DNA from: Silene latifolia
Taxonomy: Eukaryota; Streptophyta; Magnoliopsida; Caryophyllales; Caryophyllaceae
Length of the DNA stretch: 64,000 nt
NCBI RefSeq assembly: GCF_048544455.1
Contig: NC_133536.1
Coordinates: forward strand, 170,086,325-170,150,324
Direction of reading: 5' to 3'
Shown: positions 34,628 to 45,393 of the stretch, in pieces
Numbering within the stretch: position 1 is the first letter of the stretch
Layout: every line of letters begins with the position of its first letter
Translations under genes and position numbers: made by a program
Notes under the pieces: model-generated
Databases searched by the model: none
What the model was told of the DNA's origin: nothing
The model's input: the letters and a program-made list of their open reading frames with translations, nothing else

Positions 34628-35027
34628 TAAAGCTCAGCAAGGTTGCAATAATTTCTGAGAAATTATACACCTGAGTACTAGTAGTGCTGAACTCGGCTGA
34701 TGTTCTGCCTCCTCCTTCACAGACGTAGGCCATCGCAGACAAGCGCAACTGGCAGAAGTTTTTTTCTATCACAATCGTCTTTGTGCTCTACCTTTGCCAA
34801 GTGACTTAGATCTGCAAATCAATTATCGATAAAGTAATTAATCAATACAATATACAGTAGTTACCATAGCTATGCCTATGTTGATGTTCCGAAACATGTA
34901 GTTTCAGTCTCTTTAAGCAAACACTATATACAAACAGTGAAGCATACATTTTATAGGCTTGGTTTAGTAATGTAACCATCTAAAAGGTAATTTCATCTGC
35001 GTTCTTCATTATTCCGACTCTTCACTT
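34628..35027. other. WRKY 3' flank, no gene
   Basis: Holds the WRKY 3' UTR. Short frames on either strand lack domain features. Confidence 0.45.
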
Positions 35028-35146
35028 CTAGAGTTATGCCCATGCTCAAGGACATGCATACGGGATCCATACCCAACCTTACCATTCTGATGCTTCTCCT
35101 AAAAGAGCGCGTTATGGAGGCTCGCATGCCAAAAGTAGAAGAATAG
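35028..35146 (+). other. Possible exon fragment of unknown gene
   Basis: After an acceptor-like CACTTCTAG, about 40 codons stay open to a stop at about 35152-35154 and look coding: SYAHAQGHAYGIHTQPYHSD, then SPKRARYGGSHAKSRR. The mix of His/Gln/Tyr and basic residues resembles a nuclear-protein C-terminus. I do not recognise the family and see no partner exon. Confidence 0.25.
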
Positions 35147-35154
35147 ACTTTGTA

Positions 35155-36246
35155 TGAAGTAATCTGTATGATATTTATTAACTTGTAAGATTATTTCACA
35201 AATATCTCTTTGTTTCAGTCTAGAAACTCTGAGAATTACTAGTATTTTTACATAAATTTTCATGACATCATTCGGCTGATGGAGATTAGGACCGTAGTTG
35301 CATCATCAACAAAGTATGAACATACATCAGCACCGGGAACAACAAATTTCATCCACAGAAGCATCAATCATAGAAACAGATAGTGACAAAGTTTTGTTGA
35401 CTTTATAGGTTTTCATGTGGCTGCTACAAAACCTCATTCACCTTATCATCAGATACCAGTCGTTATCGTGAAACGGGCCTATACAAGTCATGTTCAACTC
35501 TAAAAACATATCTTATGAGAATAGAATATCAAAGAAGCCATTGCTTGCTTATACTTGTACAGCAGAACATCAAACTATTCTCAAGGAAATTTCATTTCAT
35601 GTCAGGGTTTCGAGTGTGTAGGTCCCATGTTTACAACTGTATTTCAGCTTCAACTTCTGGAATAGGAGAAAAGGATCTTACAAGAGGCAATAATGAAAAC
35701 CACATCTCTTGATGATTCAGAGGCAATAATCAGTCATCGAGATAGTGTGATCATTAATGTTTGTTTGATACCCAGCTGCTTGGGTATGATGAAATTCCAA
35801 ATTCAATCATTCCAGACATGGAATTCTTTCAAAAATAGGAAACCTGTTTAGTACTTGTCACATCAGGTAAAGAATCCCTTTGAGCTAACATATGATCAGT
35901 GGCTGCAAAGTCAATGATTCATGTTAATTATACTCGTATAAAACTGTTTGATTACCCAGAATCAGGTATTTCCAGGCATTCCATGATCAAAGTGACAATT
36001 GAGTCAGAAAGTCAGAAACATTATGAACTTTAGTGGTAAGCTTTTGAGTTTCAATTTGTTGCACAAATGAGTTACTTAACTTGCTTTTTAGCAACTGACA
36101 TCTAGTCTTATGCATCACAAATCTCACAAGGAATGGGAATTTATTTATTTTTTTTCCTTTTCAAACGTGCGTCATCTAGTATTTTCTTGATCATATTGTA
36201 ATTCCACAGGTACAATCAGGGAAACTCGAGATCATCAACATCATGC
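35155..36246. other. Intergenic, no gene
   Basis: No supported coding region or repeat end. Short ORFs lack features. Confidence 0.4.
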
Positions 36247-36248
36247 TA

Positions 36249-36332
36249 CTCCGTCCATCCCAATCATTTGTTTACTTTTGTTAAATACGCCTCATAAGGA
36301 ATACAAATGGTAAACAAATGATTGAGACGGAC
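36249..36332 (+). mobile_element. Stowaway-like MITE
   Basis: Starts CTCCGTCCATCCC after a TA and has inverted GTTTAC...GTAAAC arms (CAATCATTTGTTTAC / GTAAACAAATGATTGAGACG). The last bases abut the solo LTR, whose insertion hit the MITE end. Confidence 0.65.
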
Positions 36333-37837
36333 TGTTGAGTTTATGGATTCAAGTACCTAAGAGGGGGAGGGGGTGAATTAGGTACTATTTCAAAATTTAT
36401 AACTCCAACTTTATTGAATTAAAGTGAGTTACGAGAACAAAAGAGATGAGAAGATACTTTGAATAATATTAAAAGATTGAACAAGTATCACGATGAATGT
36501 TTCTTTGAAGTATGAAAAAGAATAATCGTTATCAGATCTATTTGTCTCCGACTTGTGGAATACGATTTGCAGACCAAATGTGACAAGATGATGAATCACA
36601 TTTTAAGGTTAAGAAAGAAAACAAACAAACAAAGTAAATTGCGAATGAAATAAAGTAAAACAATTGAACACAAGATTTTTGAATTGGTTCGGCAAATACT
36701 CAAGTGTCTACGTCCAATCTACCTTTTTATTGCTTTCTTTTAGTGATCTACTCCGACAACTAAAAGACCCTTACAATAAAAGACATCAACCTACTCCGGT
36801 TGTAAAGCTAGTACAAGAACTACTCCGTTCTTATGACAAGCTAACTCGCAACCTACTCCGGTTGCCAAGAGTTAAAGACTACTCCGTCCTAAACTCTACT
36901 AACACACTTAGAATGTTATAGGATCAAGTTTCCACTAACATATTCTTAGCAAAGAATAGAGATGGACAACTTTTACAAGATCAACAATTCTTAAGCGAGA
37001 GAGTTTAGTATTATAAAAAAACATGATAGCCACGACTGTAACAACTTGAAGACTCTTTAAAGGTTTTGCAAATGACACACGGCTTAAAGCTTTGAAAAAC
37101 AAATTTGCAAACTTAAAAATAATTTCAGAAAGAAGTCTTAGGTTTTATGAGGAGTATGGCACGTCTTATATAGAGGAGGTGAGTGAAGGGGTTGCTAGGG
37201 TTTTGAAGGGTCAAAGACCACACATGTGAAGGACATTTGCAACCATCCAAAACTTGCACCAAAGATGGCTCTTTTGCAAAGGCAAGAATAGAGAAAGAGT
37301 GTTTGAAAGATATCCTTAAAAGCTCATGCAAATTCAGAAAACAAAGAGAGAAAAGACAAGTTACATGATGACAAGTTAACACTAAAATGGCAAAAAGCAA
37401 TTTTTGTTTTCCAAAAGACCAAAGGGTTGAATTTGCATAAAGAGGAAACATTTTGAAAATAATAATAATTCAAACCACTCTTTATTGAAGACCAACTCCT
37501 TAATAAAAATCTGAATTTTATCTTTGAAAAATAAGAGTCACGTGAAAACTTTTGAAAGATAAAAAGAGACTTCAAGTTTTACGAATTGTGGCAACAATCC
37601 AAGCAAATTGTTTACTAATGAAAGCAACGATCGTGCTGATCAAGCTTCTATTACTCTAAGATACTCTACTTTCTCACTTGTACATAAGATGACACTAAGA
37701 CTCAATACAATGGGATGATTAACTACTTCAACACTTCTTAATCCATGCTGCTTGATTACATCAATAATCCTGAAAAGGTAAACTAAGATAACACAAATCA
37801 AATGGGCATGTCATCATCAACCATAAGGAACCCAACA
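36333..37837 (-). mobile_element. Solo LTR, target duplication CGGAC
   Basis: 1505 bp bounded by TGTTGAG (36333) and CCCAACA (37837), flanked on both sides by CGGAC (36328-36332 and 37838-37842). There is no internal region, so it is a solo LTR left by LTR-LTR recombination. The AGAGGGGGAGGGGGTGAATT near the left end, read as a CACCCCC tract on the minus strand, suggests the element was in minus orientation. The family is probably Ty1/copia, not proven. Confidence 0.85.
36748..36886 (+). repeat. Five CTACTCCG words in the solo LTR
   Basis: CTACTCCG recurs at 36748, 36791, 36820, 36853 and 36879 (spacing 26-43 bp). Irregular spacing suggests regulatory or low-complexity decay rather than a clean tandem array. 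Confidence 0.6.
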
Positions 37838-37842
37838 CGGAC

Positions 37843-38203
37843 AAATTATATGGTTGAGCTCGCTAAAATACGCCATCGAGACACATTCCGGAGTTTCATC
37901 GATATAGCAAACCTTTCAACAATCTCATTCCAAAGAAATTAGGCAGATTTTGAGGACATTAATCGCTCTACAATTCCACCTATCTTATACTAGTTGATAA
38001 TTCAGCATCTTAAATTCTTAAGTCTTAACCATAACCGGCAACTCAATCATGTAATATAGTGTACAGCAAAAGTTCAAATCCAAAAATGGTGGTTCTTGAT
38101 CTTGGAACCTAAAGCCATTATAACACGATTATTAGGCCCATATATATGTTGTGCACTTGTGCTAGGTTGTTATGTGCTAATACGCATTTGACATTTCTTA
38201 ACA
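37843..38203 (+). other. Likely copia LTR remnant
   Basis: The stretch ends TTCTTAACA directly before a primer-site-like sequence, so its right part is probably the end of a copia 5' LTR. The left end is not identifiable. Confidence 0.35.
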
Positions 38204-38215
38204 TGATATCAGACA
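38204..38215 (+). other. Mutated initiator-Met primer site
   Basis: TGATATCAGACA, three mismatches to TGGTATCAGAGC, directly after a ...TTAACA LTR end and 40 bp before the gag start. Confidence 0.5.
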
Positions 38216-38295
38216 ACCAAACAGAAAAATCATCAACCCTAACTAGCCGGCAGTCATGCCCGACGCCAAGACCCCTACCAAGATTGATACGTCCT

Positions 38296-39031
38296 TGTTA
38301 GAGAATATTACAGTATCCGTATCGTAATATACCATAATCAGAATAAAATAATTTATATTATTATGGTTTCTTAATATAGAAAACCATAGTAATACATTTA
38401 TTCTAAGATCTCCTAATATAGGAAACCATAATAATAATAATAATAATATAATTTCTAAGATCTCCTAATTAGGGATGGCAATGGGTCGGGTTGGATCGGG
38501 TTTTGCAAGATCCAAACCCGATCCACTTACTTATTGGATCACAAATCCATATCCATACCTGATCCATATCCAAAATTTTAAAATCCATACCCGGTCCATT
38601 ATATTTTTTTCAAACCCATACCCGCTCCAAATCCATACCCGATCCACTACATAATCCAAAACCCAATCCGAAACTTGATTTGACTACATAAAAATTTAAT
38701 CTTATATAAGAAAATTTAAATTTCAAGGTTAATAAAGCCTAAATTTTCAAAAATATCCAATTGGATCGGGTTCGGGTATGAATGGATCGGGTTTGGGTTT
38801 GGTTTGGGTTTTTCAATAGTGGATATGGATATGGGTTTTTAAACAGTGGATCGGGGATGAGTTTTTAAAAGGTGGGTTTGGATCGAATATTTTCCTTCGG
38901 TTCGATTCGGGTTCGGTTCGGTTTATGCCATAATTGTCATCCCTACTCCTAATATAGGAAACCATAATAATATAACTTATTTTATTCTGATTACGGTATA
39001 TTACGATACGCTACCATAATCTGCTCTAACA
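38296..39031 (+). mobile_element. TIR/LTR-like insertion, target duplication GTCYT
   Basis: Begins TGTTAGAG and ends CTCTAACA, flanked by GTCCT (38291-38295) and GTCTT (39032-39036). Excluding the hAT inside it, the unit is 252 bp with about 70-bp inverted arms (CGTATCGTAATATACC / GGTATATTACGATACG). The 5-bp duplication and TG...CA ends fit a short solo LTR; the long arms fit a MITE. Unresolved. Confidence 0.6.
38470..38945 (+). mobile_element. Non-autonomous hAT, 8-bp duplication CTCCTAAT
   Basis: 476 bp, ends TAGGGATGGCAATGG and TAATTGTCATCCCTA, flanked by CTCCTAAT (38462-38469 and 38946-38953). An eight-base duplication and the GGGATGGCAA terminus are typical of hAT elements. The body alternates 'ATCCAAACCCGATCC' type words. 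No transposase. Confidence 0.9.
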
Positions 39032-39271
39032 GTCTTCACCCTATTTTAGGGTGTCAGTGTGCCACAAGATAAAACGGGTGATTTCATCACCTCCGTTCGT
39101 TTCAAGTTAAATAATTTTGAGGATTGGGCACATCCGTCCCACCGCCCGTATTGTGCTGCGTACTCGTCATAAGTATGGGTTTGTTAACGAACCAAAAGCA
39201 CCGTGTACAAGTGATGATTGGGAAACAATTCACTCTATGCTCTTGTCTTGGTTGATGAATACAACGTAAAC

Positions 39272-39735
39272 TTAATTCTTAATCATGTATATTCTTATTA
39301 CCAAATGAATATACGACAAATAAAATAGCGGAAGCGATAAAATAAGATCGGATTTAAAACCTCTCGCCATTGCTTATTGGATTCCTGAACAGCTTTTTTC
39401 CGAATTCCGATTCTTAAACCCGTCTTTGTATACCCGTCTACTTTTCTTCTGATTTCAGTTCCAAACCCTCACACTCACTATATAGATAGTGTATTTCTTA
39501 ATGGAGAGCCAATTCAGTAACCTTTTTCAATGAAGTTTTTTTATTTTCTTATATACTACTCTTGCCCTCACAGAGCAGTTAACCTTTCAAAGTGTGGTGA
39601 GTGGGTTACTGATAATATGGGGAGAGAAAAAAAAGGTTGTTTTAGTCCATGGTTAAACTGCCAAGATAAATGAGCCACAAAATAGGATTTTCTAAACTGA
39701 CTTAATATTACTATTAACAATAGTTTTACTTACTT
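39272..39735. other. Intergenic, no gene
   Basis: Between the copia remnant and the LINE. No ORF or repeat end seen. Confidence 0.4.
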
Positions 39736-39738
39736 CAG

Positions 39739-40646
39739 GAGGAGATTGAATATTGGTCTCTAGCGATATATGGGTATGTAAGGGGAGCGAATCCTCCATG
39801 GGGGGCTATGGAAGGCTATCTGCAGCGTGAGTGGAGAGACTATGAAGTCACGAAAATAGCTTTTCTACCCAATGGACTCTTTGTGATGAGGTTTGCTACT
39901 TTAGAACACCAGAAATTAGTTTTGAAGAAGGGTATGTTCTTATTTGATGATAAACCTCTCATAATAGGGCCATAGGAAGCTAATACTAAAATAACCAAAG
40001 TATCGGTCAAAACTGTACCAATATGAATCAAGCTGGTATGATTAGACCTGAAATTCTGGGGCTCCAAATGTCTTGAGAAACTGGCCTCTATAATTGGAAA
40101 ATTTGTTCGTATAGATGATCTTACTCTTGAGAGAACATTGTTGGGATTTTCCAGGGTGATGATGGAGGTTGATATTGACCAACAGTTTCCTGATAGAATA
40201 AGCTTTATGGATGAATTGGGTCAGAATATCACTGTACAGGTTAATATGACTGGTTACCAATCACTTGTCTGAAGTGTAAAGGAATTGGCCATAAGGCAAC
40301 ACAGTGCATGAAGGGGAACGGTTGGGTGAGAAGACCTACACAACCTGTGAGACAGAATCCTAACAAGCAGATATGGAAGAGGAGAGAACCCGTGGAATTA
40401 ACTCTAAACCGTATAGAGTGCCCAAACCTATCTAAACCTGCTACATGGGATCAAAGTGCTGAGGTGGTCATGCTAGAGGATAAGGCCAAGGAGGGTGGGC
40501 TTGGAATCAATGCAGGTTTGACTACACCAGCTAACACTCCAATGCCTACTACTGTGGGATCAATATTTACACCAGCCAGGATCCTTACTAGAACGACAAG
40601 GTATGAATCAAGATTACCAGGGGGACTGAAGGTGAGTTTGTGGTGA
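39739..40646 (+). pseudogene. LINE ORF1 (DUF4283 plus zinc knuckle)
   Basis: RNA-binding ORF1 protein of the LINE. The DUF4283-like part reads GYLQREWRDYEV, FLPNGLFVMRF, LLGFSRVMMEVDI (39739-40270). A CCHC knuckle CLKCKGIGHKATQC follows at 40266-40307 in another frame, then a Pro/Thr-rich tail. Three stops lie between 39974 and 40041, and a frameshift sits before the knuckle. Confidence 0.75.
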
Positions 40647-41396
40647 ACTTTAATACTAAACTTGCTAAATCTGAAGAAATGGTTGATAAAGAGGGGAAGG
40701 GGAGGCCTCTTCCGCTTATGGGTAGTATAGGAGTATGGAATATTAGGGGCTTAAATAGTTTAACTAAACAAAAAGATATAAAATGGTGTCTAAAACAAGC
40801 TAATGTGGACCTATTTGGACTCCTTGAGACCAGGGTAAAACCTGCGTCTCTAAATAAAGTAGTGAATAATATGTCTGTTGGATGGTTATATATTAATAAT
40901 CACTTTCATCATGAAGATGGGAGGATCTGGTTACTTTGGAAGGAACAGAAATATAAGGTCACTCTCATGGATATGGAAGCTCGATTTATTCATGTCAGGG
41001 TTAAAGATGTGATTAATGATAATGAATTTTATGCCACTTTAGTGTATGGATTTAATAGAGTAGAGGAGAGGGTCCTATTATGGATTGCACTTATTAGGTT
41101 GGCTGTGGTGGAACCTTGGATTGTCTTGGGGACTTTAGTAATGTAATGTATTCGGATGAAAAGATAGGCTTGCCTGTTAAGGACACTGAGGCGATTCCCT
41201 TTCAGAACACAGCTGAAATGTGTGATTTGCAAGATATGAAATGCACTAGTTCTTTCTTTACTTGGAACAACAAACAACCTAGTGTCACCAGAGTTTTTAG
41301 CAGAATTGGTAGGGTACTAGTGAATGATGGATGGGTTAACAAATGGCCCGACTGTTATGCACACTATGCACTTGAGTGAGATTTTGATCACTGTCC
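40640..41396 (+). pseudogene. LINE endonuclease
   Basis: APE-type endonuclease domain that nicks the target. Motifs: WNIRGLN (N), LLETRVKP (E), LVYGFN, then, after a frameshift at about 41130, GDFSNVM (D/N) and FFTWNNKQ. The final DHCPC (near 41390) follows a stop. The order and spacing match plant L1 elements. Confidence 0.8.
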
Positions 41397-41469
41397 TTGT
41401 TTCATAACCTGTGGTGATAGTCAACTGATAAGGAGGAAACCCTTTAAGTTCTATAATATGTGGACATGA

Positions 41470-42777
41470 GTGGCTAAGTATAAAGAGGTTGTGAACACTG
41501 GATGGCTCATTAAGGTTCAAGGGACTCATATGTATAGACTGGCGAATAAGTTGAAGATGTTGAAACCTAAACTTAAGGAACTGAATAAAGAGTTATTCTC
41601 TGATATTGAAAAGAATGCTGACATTGCCTTTGAGTTGCTCATTGATACTCAGAAGCAACTTCAGCTTGATCCTAATAATAGGGATGTAATGGACAGTGAA
41701 TATAACATTAGGGCTAGCTATCATATGTTGGCCCAGGCTAAAGAAGAATTTGTCAGACAAAAAGCCAAATGTGCTTCGGCCAGGGATGGAGATACAAACT
41801 CTGCTATGTTCCACATAATCATTAAGCAAAGATAAATGCACAACAAGGTCCTTCAAATTGAAGATTCTAAGGGAAAATTGTGTAAGAAACCTGAGGAGAT
41901 TCTCCAGGCATTTGTAGAATACTATGAAGATTTGTTAGGGACTCAGGCTTCTACTACTGGTTTCTACCACAATATTGTTGCTAAAGGAAAAAAGGTGTAA
42001 ACCGATGATTGGGATGCTATTAATATGGAACCAAATGTGGAAGAGATCAAGAATATTGTGTTTTCCATTCCTAATGACAAAAGCCTAGGGCCAGATGGCT
42101 ACTCTAGCTGCTTTTTTAAGGCTGGATGGGAGATAGTTCAAGGAGAGGCATGCAATGCTGTAAAATATTTTTTTAAGAGTGAGCAACTTTTGAAGCAGGT
42201 GAACAACACTAACTTGGTTTTGATTCCAAAAATTGTGAACCCTATCTCTGTGAAAGAATTTAGAACCCTGGCCTACTACAATATCATACCAAAAAATTTG
42301 TGTGCTAGACTGGCTAATATTCTTCCTAAAGTTATAAATCCTGCACAATCTGCTTTCATTCAAGGGCATAGCATCATGGGTAAGATCCTAATTAGCCAGG
42401 ACTTAGTGAGGTTATACACCAGGAAGAGTGTGTCACGTAGGTGTATGCTCAAAGTGAACCTAAGAAAGGCGTATGATTCCATAAAATGGAAGTTTGTCCA
42501 TCAAATGCTCAAGAGTTTAAATTTACCTCCAAAGTTCATTAGCTTGGTTATGCAGTGTGTGACCACCACTACTTTATCCATAGTGCTGAATGGACACACT
42601 CACGGCTTCTTCAAAGGGAGACGTGGCCTTATACAGGGGGGCCCACTATCTCCATTATTGTTCACCCTTTGCATGGAATATCTGAGCAGATTGTTAGAAG
42701 AAGTATGCATTGGTCCAAGATTTAATTATTATCCCTTATGCAGAGGTCTCAAATTTTTTATGTGGCATACAGAATGA
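41470..42777 (+). pseudogene. LINE reverse transcriptase, N-terminal half
   Basis: The first part (41470-41835) is the linker (AREGDTN-like SARDGDTNSAMFHI). RT proper starts at 42025: IPNDKSLGPDGYSSCFFK, LVLIPKI, RTLAYYNIIPKNLCARLANI, AQSAFIQGHSIMGKI, KVNLRKAYDSIKW and RGLIQGGPLSPLLFTLCMEY. The palm stops at YPLCRGLKF; the FADD catalytic box that should come next is absent. The frame ends in a TGA at 42775-42777. Confidence 0.85.
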
Positions 42778-43070
42778 AACACTTGTTTGTAAAGTGTCAA
42801 TATACCAGAAAATGCTATGAGAGGTTGCTTGAGTGGTTAAATATCAAGCTGCGTGGGGTTGTCAGTGCAGAGGAGATGCTTAAACTGGGGAAATGCTCGG
42901 GGTTTATCAGAAAGGTGTTATGTTCAGTGATGGTTGCCACTCAATATCAGGTCTGGCAAGCAAGAAATGTAAGCAGTCTTGAACATTATGTGATTCAACC
43001 CAGGAAACTTCTCTTAACAGTGAAAGAGGAGTGTCGATTGAAGCTAATGAAATGCACTAAAGATAATTGA
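42778..43070 (+). pseudogene. LINE zf-RVT remnant
   Basis: HLFVKCQYTRKCYERLLEWL and YQVWQARNVSSLEH are the second half of the plant LINE zf-RVT region. It is joined directly to the RT palm, so the FADD box, thumb and first half of zf-RVT are deleted. No RNase H follows. Confidence 0.7.
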
Positions 43071-43179
43071 AGGCAGGACGATATTACTTGGTGCAGACAA
43101 AGAGGTCTGATATGATGTATTTGTTAGGCTAAGAGAAAGAATGTTGTATAACCTATACTTTCACCAATGGTAAAACCCC

Positions 43180-43482
43180 CTTATTGCGTCTGTTGTAAAG
43201 GGCCTTTTACGTCGGTTTGGACTGACGTATATCGAGGGGTCGTATTTGCTATGCGTCAGTTGTGGAACTGGCACAAAAGGTTCCCCATTTGTGTCAGTTG
43301 TGTTTTAAAAACTGACGCAAAAAAGAACCATTTGCGCCAGTTATGTTTTAAAAAACGACGCAATTGTATATATAACCTACGCAAATGTTTCAACATTTGC
43401 ATCTCTTCTATAAAGAACTGATGCATTTTCTTTATTTTTTGAGTCATTTGTTATCATAATTGATGCAATTGTTATTTTTTTA
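43180..43482 (+). mobile_element. Possible CACTA-type subterminal region
   Basis: Repeated GCGTCAGTTGT, ACTGACGCAAAA, GCGCCAGTTATG words in alternating orientation (43186-43370), as in CACTA subterminal repeats. No terminal CACTA or target duplication found, so the class is a guess. Confidence 0.35.
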
Positions 43483-43710
43483 GGCAAATTTAACATAAAT
43501 AACCCAACGTTTATAAAGTCTTCCAAAAATAACCCGACCTTTTAACTTTAACAAAAATAACCCAACCTTTATGTTTGTGTTACAAAAATGTCCCAAACTA
43601 TTCCATATGTAGAACTGTTTACCTAATTTAAGATTTTAACAATTTAAAATGTGATTGTATATAATTTAGGTAAAATAATTGTAAATTTTTTTAATAATGT
43701 ATTAAAAAAT
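43483..43710 (+). repeat. Repeat X, truncated copy
   Basis: Starts GGCAAATTTAACATAAATAA and matches the inner ends of the large inverted repeat (reverse at 56517, forward at 58634) for about 200 bp, then diverges. Confidence 0.7.
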
Positions 43711-43769
43711 CTGAAAAAACCAGAAAATTTATAAATTTGAACATTTTAAACTTTTAAACACTTTAAATT

Positions 43770-44873
43770 GGGTTATTTAATGACAATAATCCAAAGTAAG
43801 CCTCTCCTTCCCCATTTAATCCAACATATTGATTATCCCATATTAATCCTATCTTTACTATCATTTAACTTATTTTACACCAGCTCTCATATTAACTTGT
43901 TGTAACCGGTGAAACTAACTATTTAGAAGGTCTTAAGGCTTCTACTTTTATCTTTCATCTCTCCTCCTTTTCATCATCTTTCTGGGTTCTGCATTGATCT
44001 TCTCTTATATTTTGGTTAATTTTTCCCATATCCATTTATCTTCTCCATTATTTTTACGAGACTTCCCATAACAATGAAGAAGGAGGTCTTGTCCTCATCT
44101 TCTTCAACAATTTCAAGCTGTAAAAATCCCAAAAATTGATGTGGGGAAATTAACTGATAATCAATCTTGAACAATTTCAAGCTGTAAAAATCCCAAAAAT
44201 TATGGGGGATTAACTGACAATCAATAAACGGTAGAGAAAAAAATGGAAACCCTAAACAGTTAACGAATCAGTTTGTGTCATTTGCATCCTCCTTGTTACG
44301 CGTCATGATGGCAGATTTGCGGCTTGAGTACTGCCTGGTAACTTGGCGGTGATCTTGTGTTTGTGCTCCCACTTCAGACAATAATTAGGCTGCGCTCCTT
44401 AAAAATATTGCAGGGATAGGAGCAAAACTCATCAATTTTATTCAATACACTCAATCACATTAAAACAGAATAGGTTTAAGTAAAATTACAGGCTAGCGAA
44501 ACTTGCTATGTCCATCTTTTATTTTGCTCTCAAAATAAGTGATGTCATTATTAATGTGATTGACTAGCGTGTTGAATATATGAAGATGATGGTGGATGTA
44601 GAAGAAGCAAAATGAAGAAAGATGAAGAAACATGAAAGAAGATGAAAAGGGGATGTGAAAGGTTAAATGGTGAAGATGAGTGGGTGAAAGGTGTGTGTTC
44701 AGGAAGTCAAAAAGGAGTTTAACATAAAAGGGTGACCTGTTTAACAGGTTGCCCTTCCAGCATATCAATATAAGTTAAATGATATCAAAGATAAGATTAA
44801 TATAGGATAATCAATAGGTTGGATTAAATGAGGAAGGAGAGGCTTAGTTTGGATTATTGTCATTAAATAACCC
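43770..44873. mobile_element. DNA transposon-like element, about 110-bp TIRs
   Basis: Left GGGTTATTTAATGACAATAA... and right ...TTATTGTCATTAAATAACCC are inverted copies for about 110 bp (43770-43880 and 44757-44873). No transposase. The interior has a 60-bp tandem duplication at 44107-44225 (CAATTTCAAGCTGTAAAAAT). Target duplication not identified; MULE-like by TIR length only. Confidence 0.6.
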
Positions 44874-44913
44874 TTGATTTTATTGCCATTATCTTTTTCT
44901 CTTCAACTTATCA

Positions 44914-44942
44914 CTAGTTTTTAACACGTGCCAAATTGCACG
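44914..44942 (-). mobile_element. Helitron 3' end (minus strand)
   Basis: Minus strand: imperfect stem CCCGTGCAATTTGGCACGTG, spacer TTAAAAA, CTAG, T. The element extends rightward to an unplaced 5' end before 45355. Confidence 0.55.
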
Positions 44943-45354
44943 GGTATGTAATTTAATATTTTAGATTAGCAATATTTATAAAAAAACATAATTACATTTT
45001 CTATGTAGATTTGAATTATAAATTAAATTTGTAATAATCAAGCGGGACGTAAAATACATGATGTTTTAGGTTTATTGTCCGAGTACTGATTAAATTATGA
45101 TTTGTCCTCTTGATAGCTAAAGTATGATGCCTACTTAACGTAGTAATCGAGAGACTGGATAAAATCCGAGAAATAAAATGAAAGGAGATTTTTTTTATGA
45201 AGATTAACATCTTTTAATGAATTTATGTGAATATGCGTGAAAATTAATTAGTGATTTTGTTTATTAAAAGATTTATAATTGACAAAGTTAAACAATAAAG
45301 CATGTATATTTAATTAAACTGAATCTATTTTTTCCTGGGTCTTGACTTGTGAAG
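44943..45354. other. AT-rich, probable Helitron body
   Basis: No gene. Between the Helitron end and the outer edge of the inverted repeat. Confidence 0.35.
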
Positions 45355-45388
45355 CTTGATATGTCGATTAACGCGAAGTAACCCGTTA

Positions 45389-45393
45389 ACTTA
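45389..45393 (+). other. Target duplication ACTTA, left
   Basis: ACTTA before the LTR start TGTAACACC. It repeats at 54751-54755, and the uninterrupted site (TAAGT in reverse) is present once at 60397-60401. Confidence 0.9.

Larger units (their letters stand above)
38256..39271 (+). pseudogene. copia gag remnant, interrupted
   Basis: Start of a Ty1/copia gag. The first 13 codons (38256-38295) begin MPDAKTPTKIDTS. The reading resumes after the inserted element at about 39037 and gives FKLNNFEDWA, then in another frame RHKYGFVNEPKAP and DDWETIHSMLLSWLMNT, the typical copia gag (UBN2-type) N-terminal half. At least two frameshifts, and truncated at 39271. It encoded capsid; now dead. Confidence 0.65.
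39736..43174 (+). mobile_element. L1-type LINE, degraded and internally deleted
   Basis: Plus-strand non-LTR retrotransposon: ORF1 with DUF4283-like domain and zinc knuckle, then endonuclease, RT N-terminal half and a zf-RVT remnant. The 3' end is near 43174 (TTTCACCAATGG, a LINE-like tail) with no long A run left. It is about 3.4 kb where a full element would be 5-6 kb. Many stops and frameshifts. Confidence 0.85.

Noticed and set aside
43761..44882. 9-bp target duplication for the element with 110-bp TIRs
   Set aside because: Left CTTTAAATT and right TTGATTTTA do not match; a MULE label is therefore not supported.
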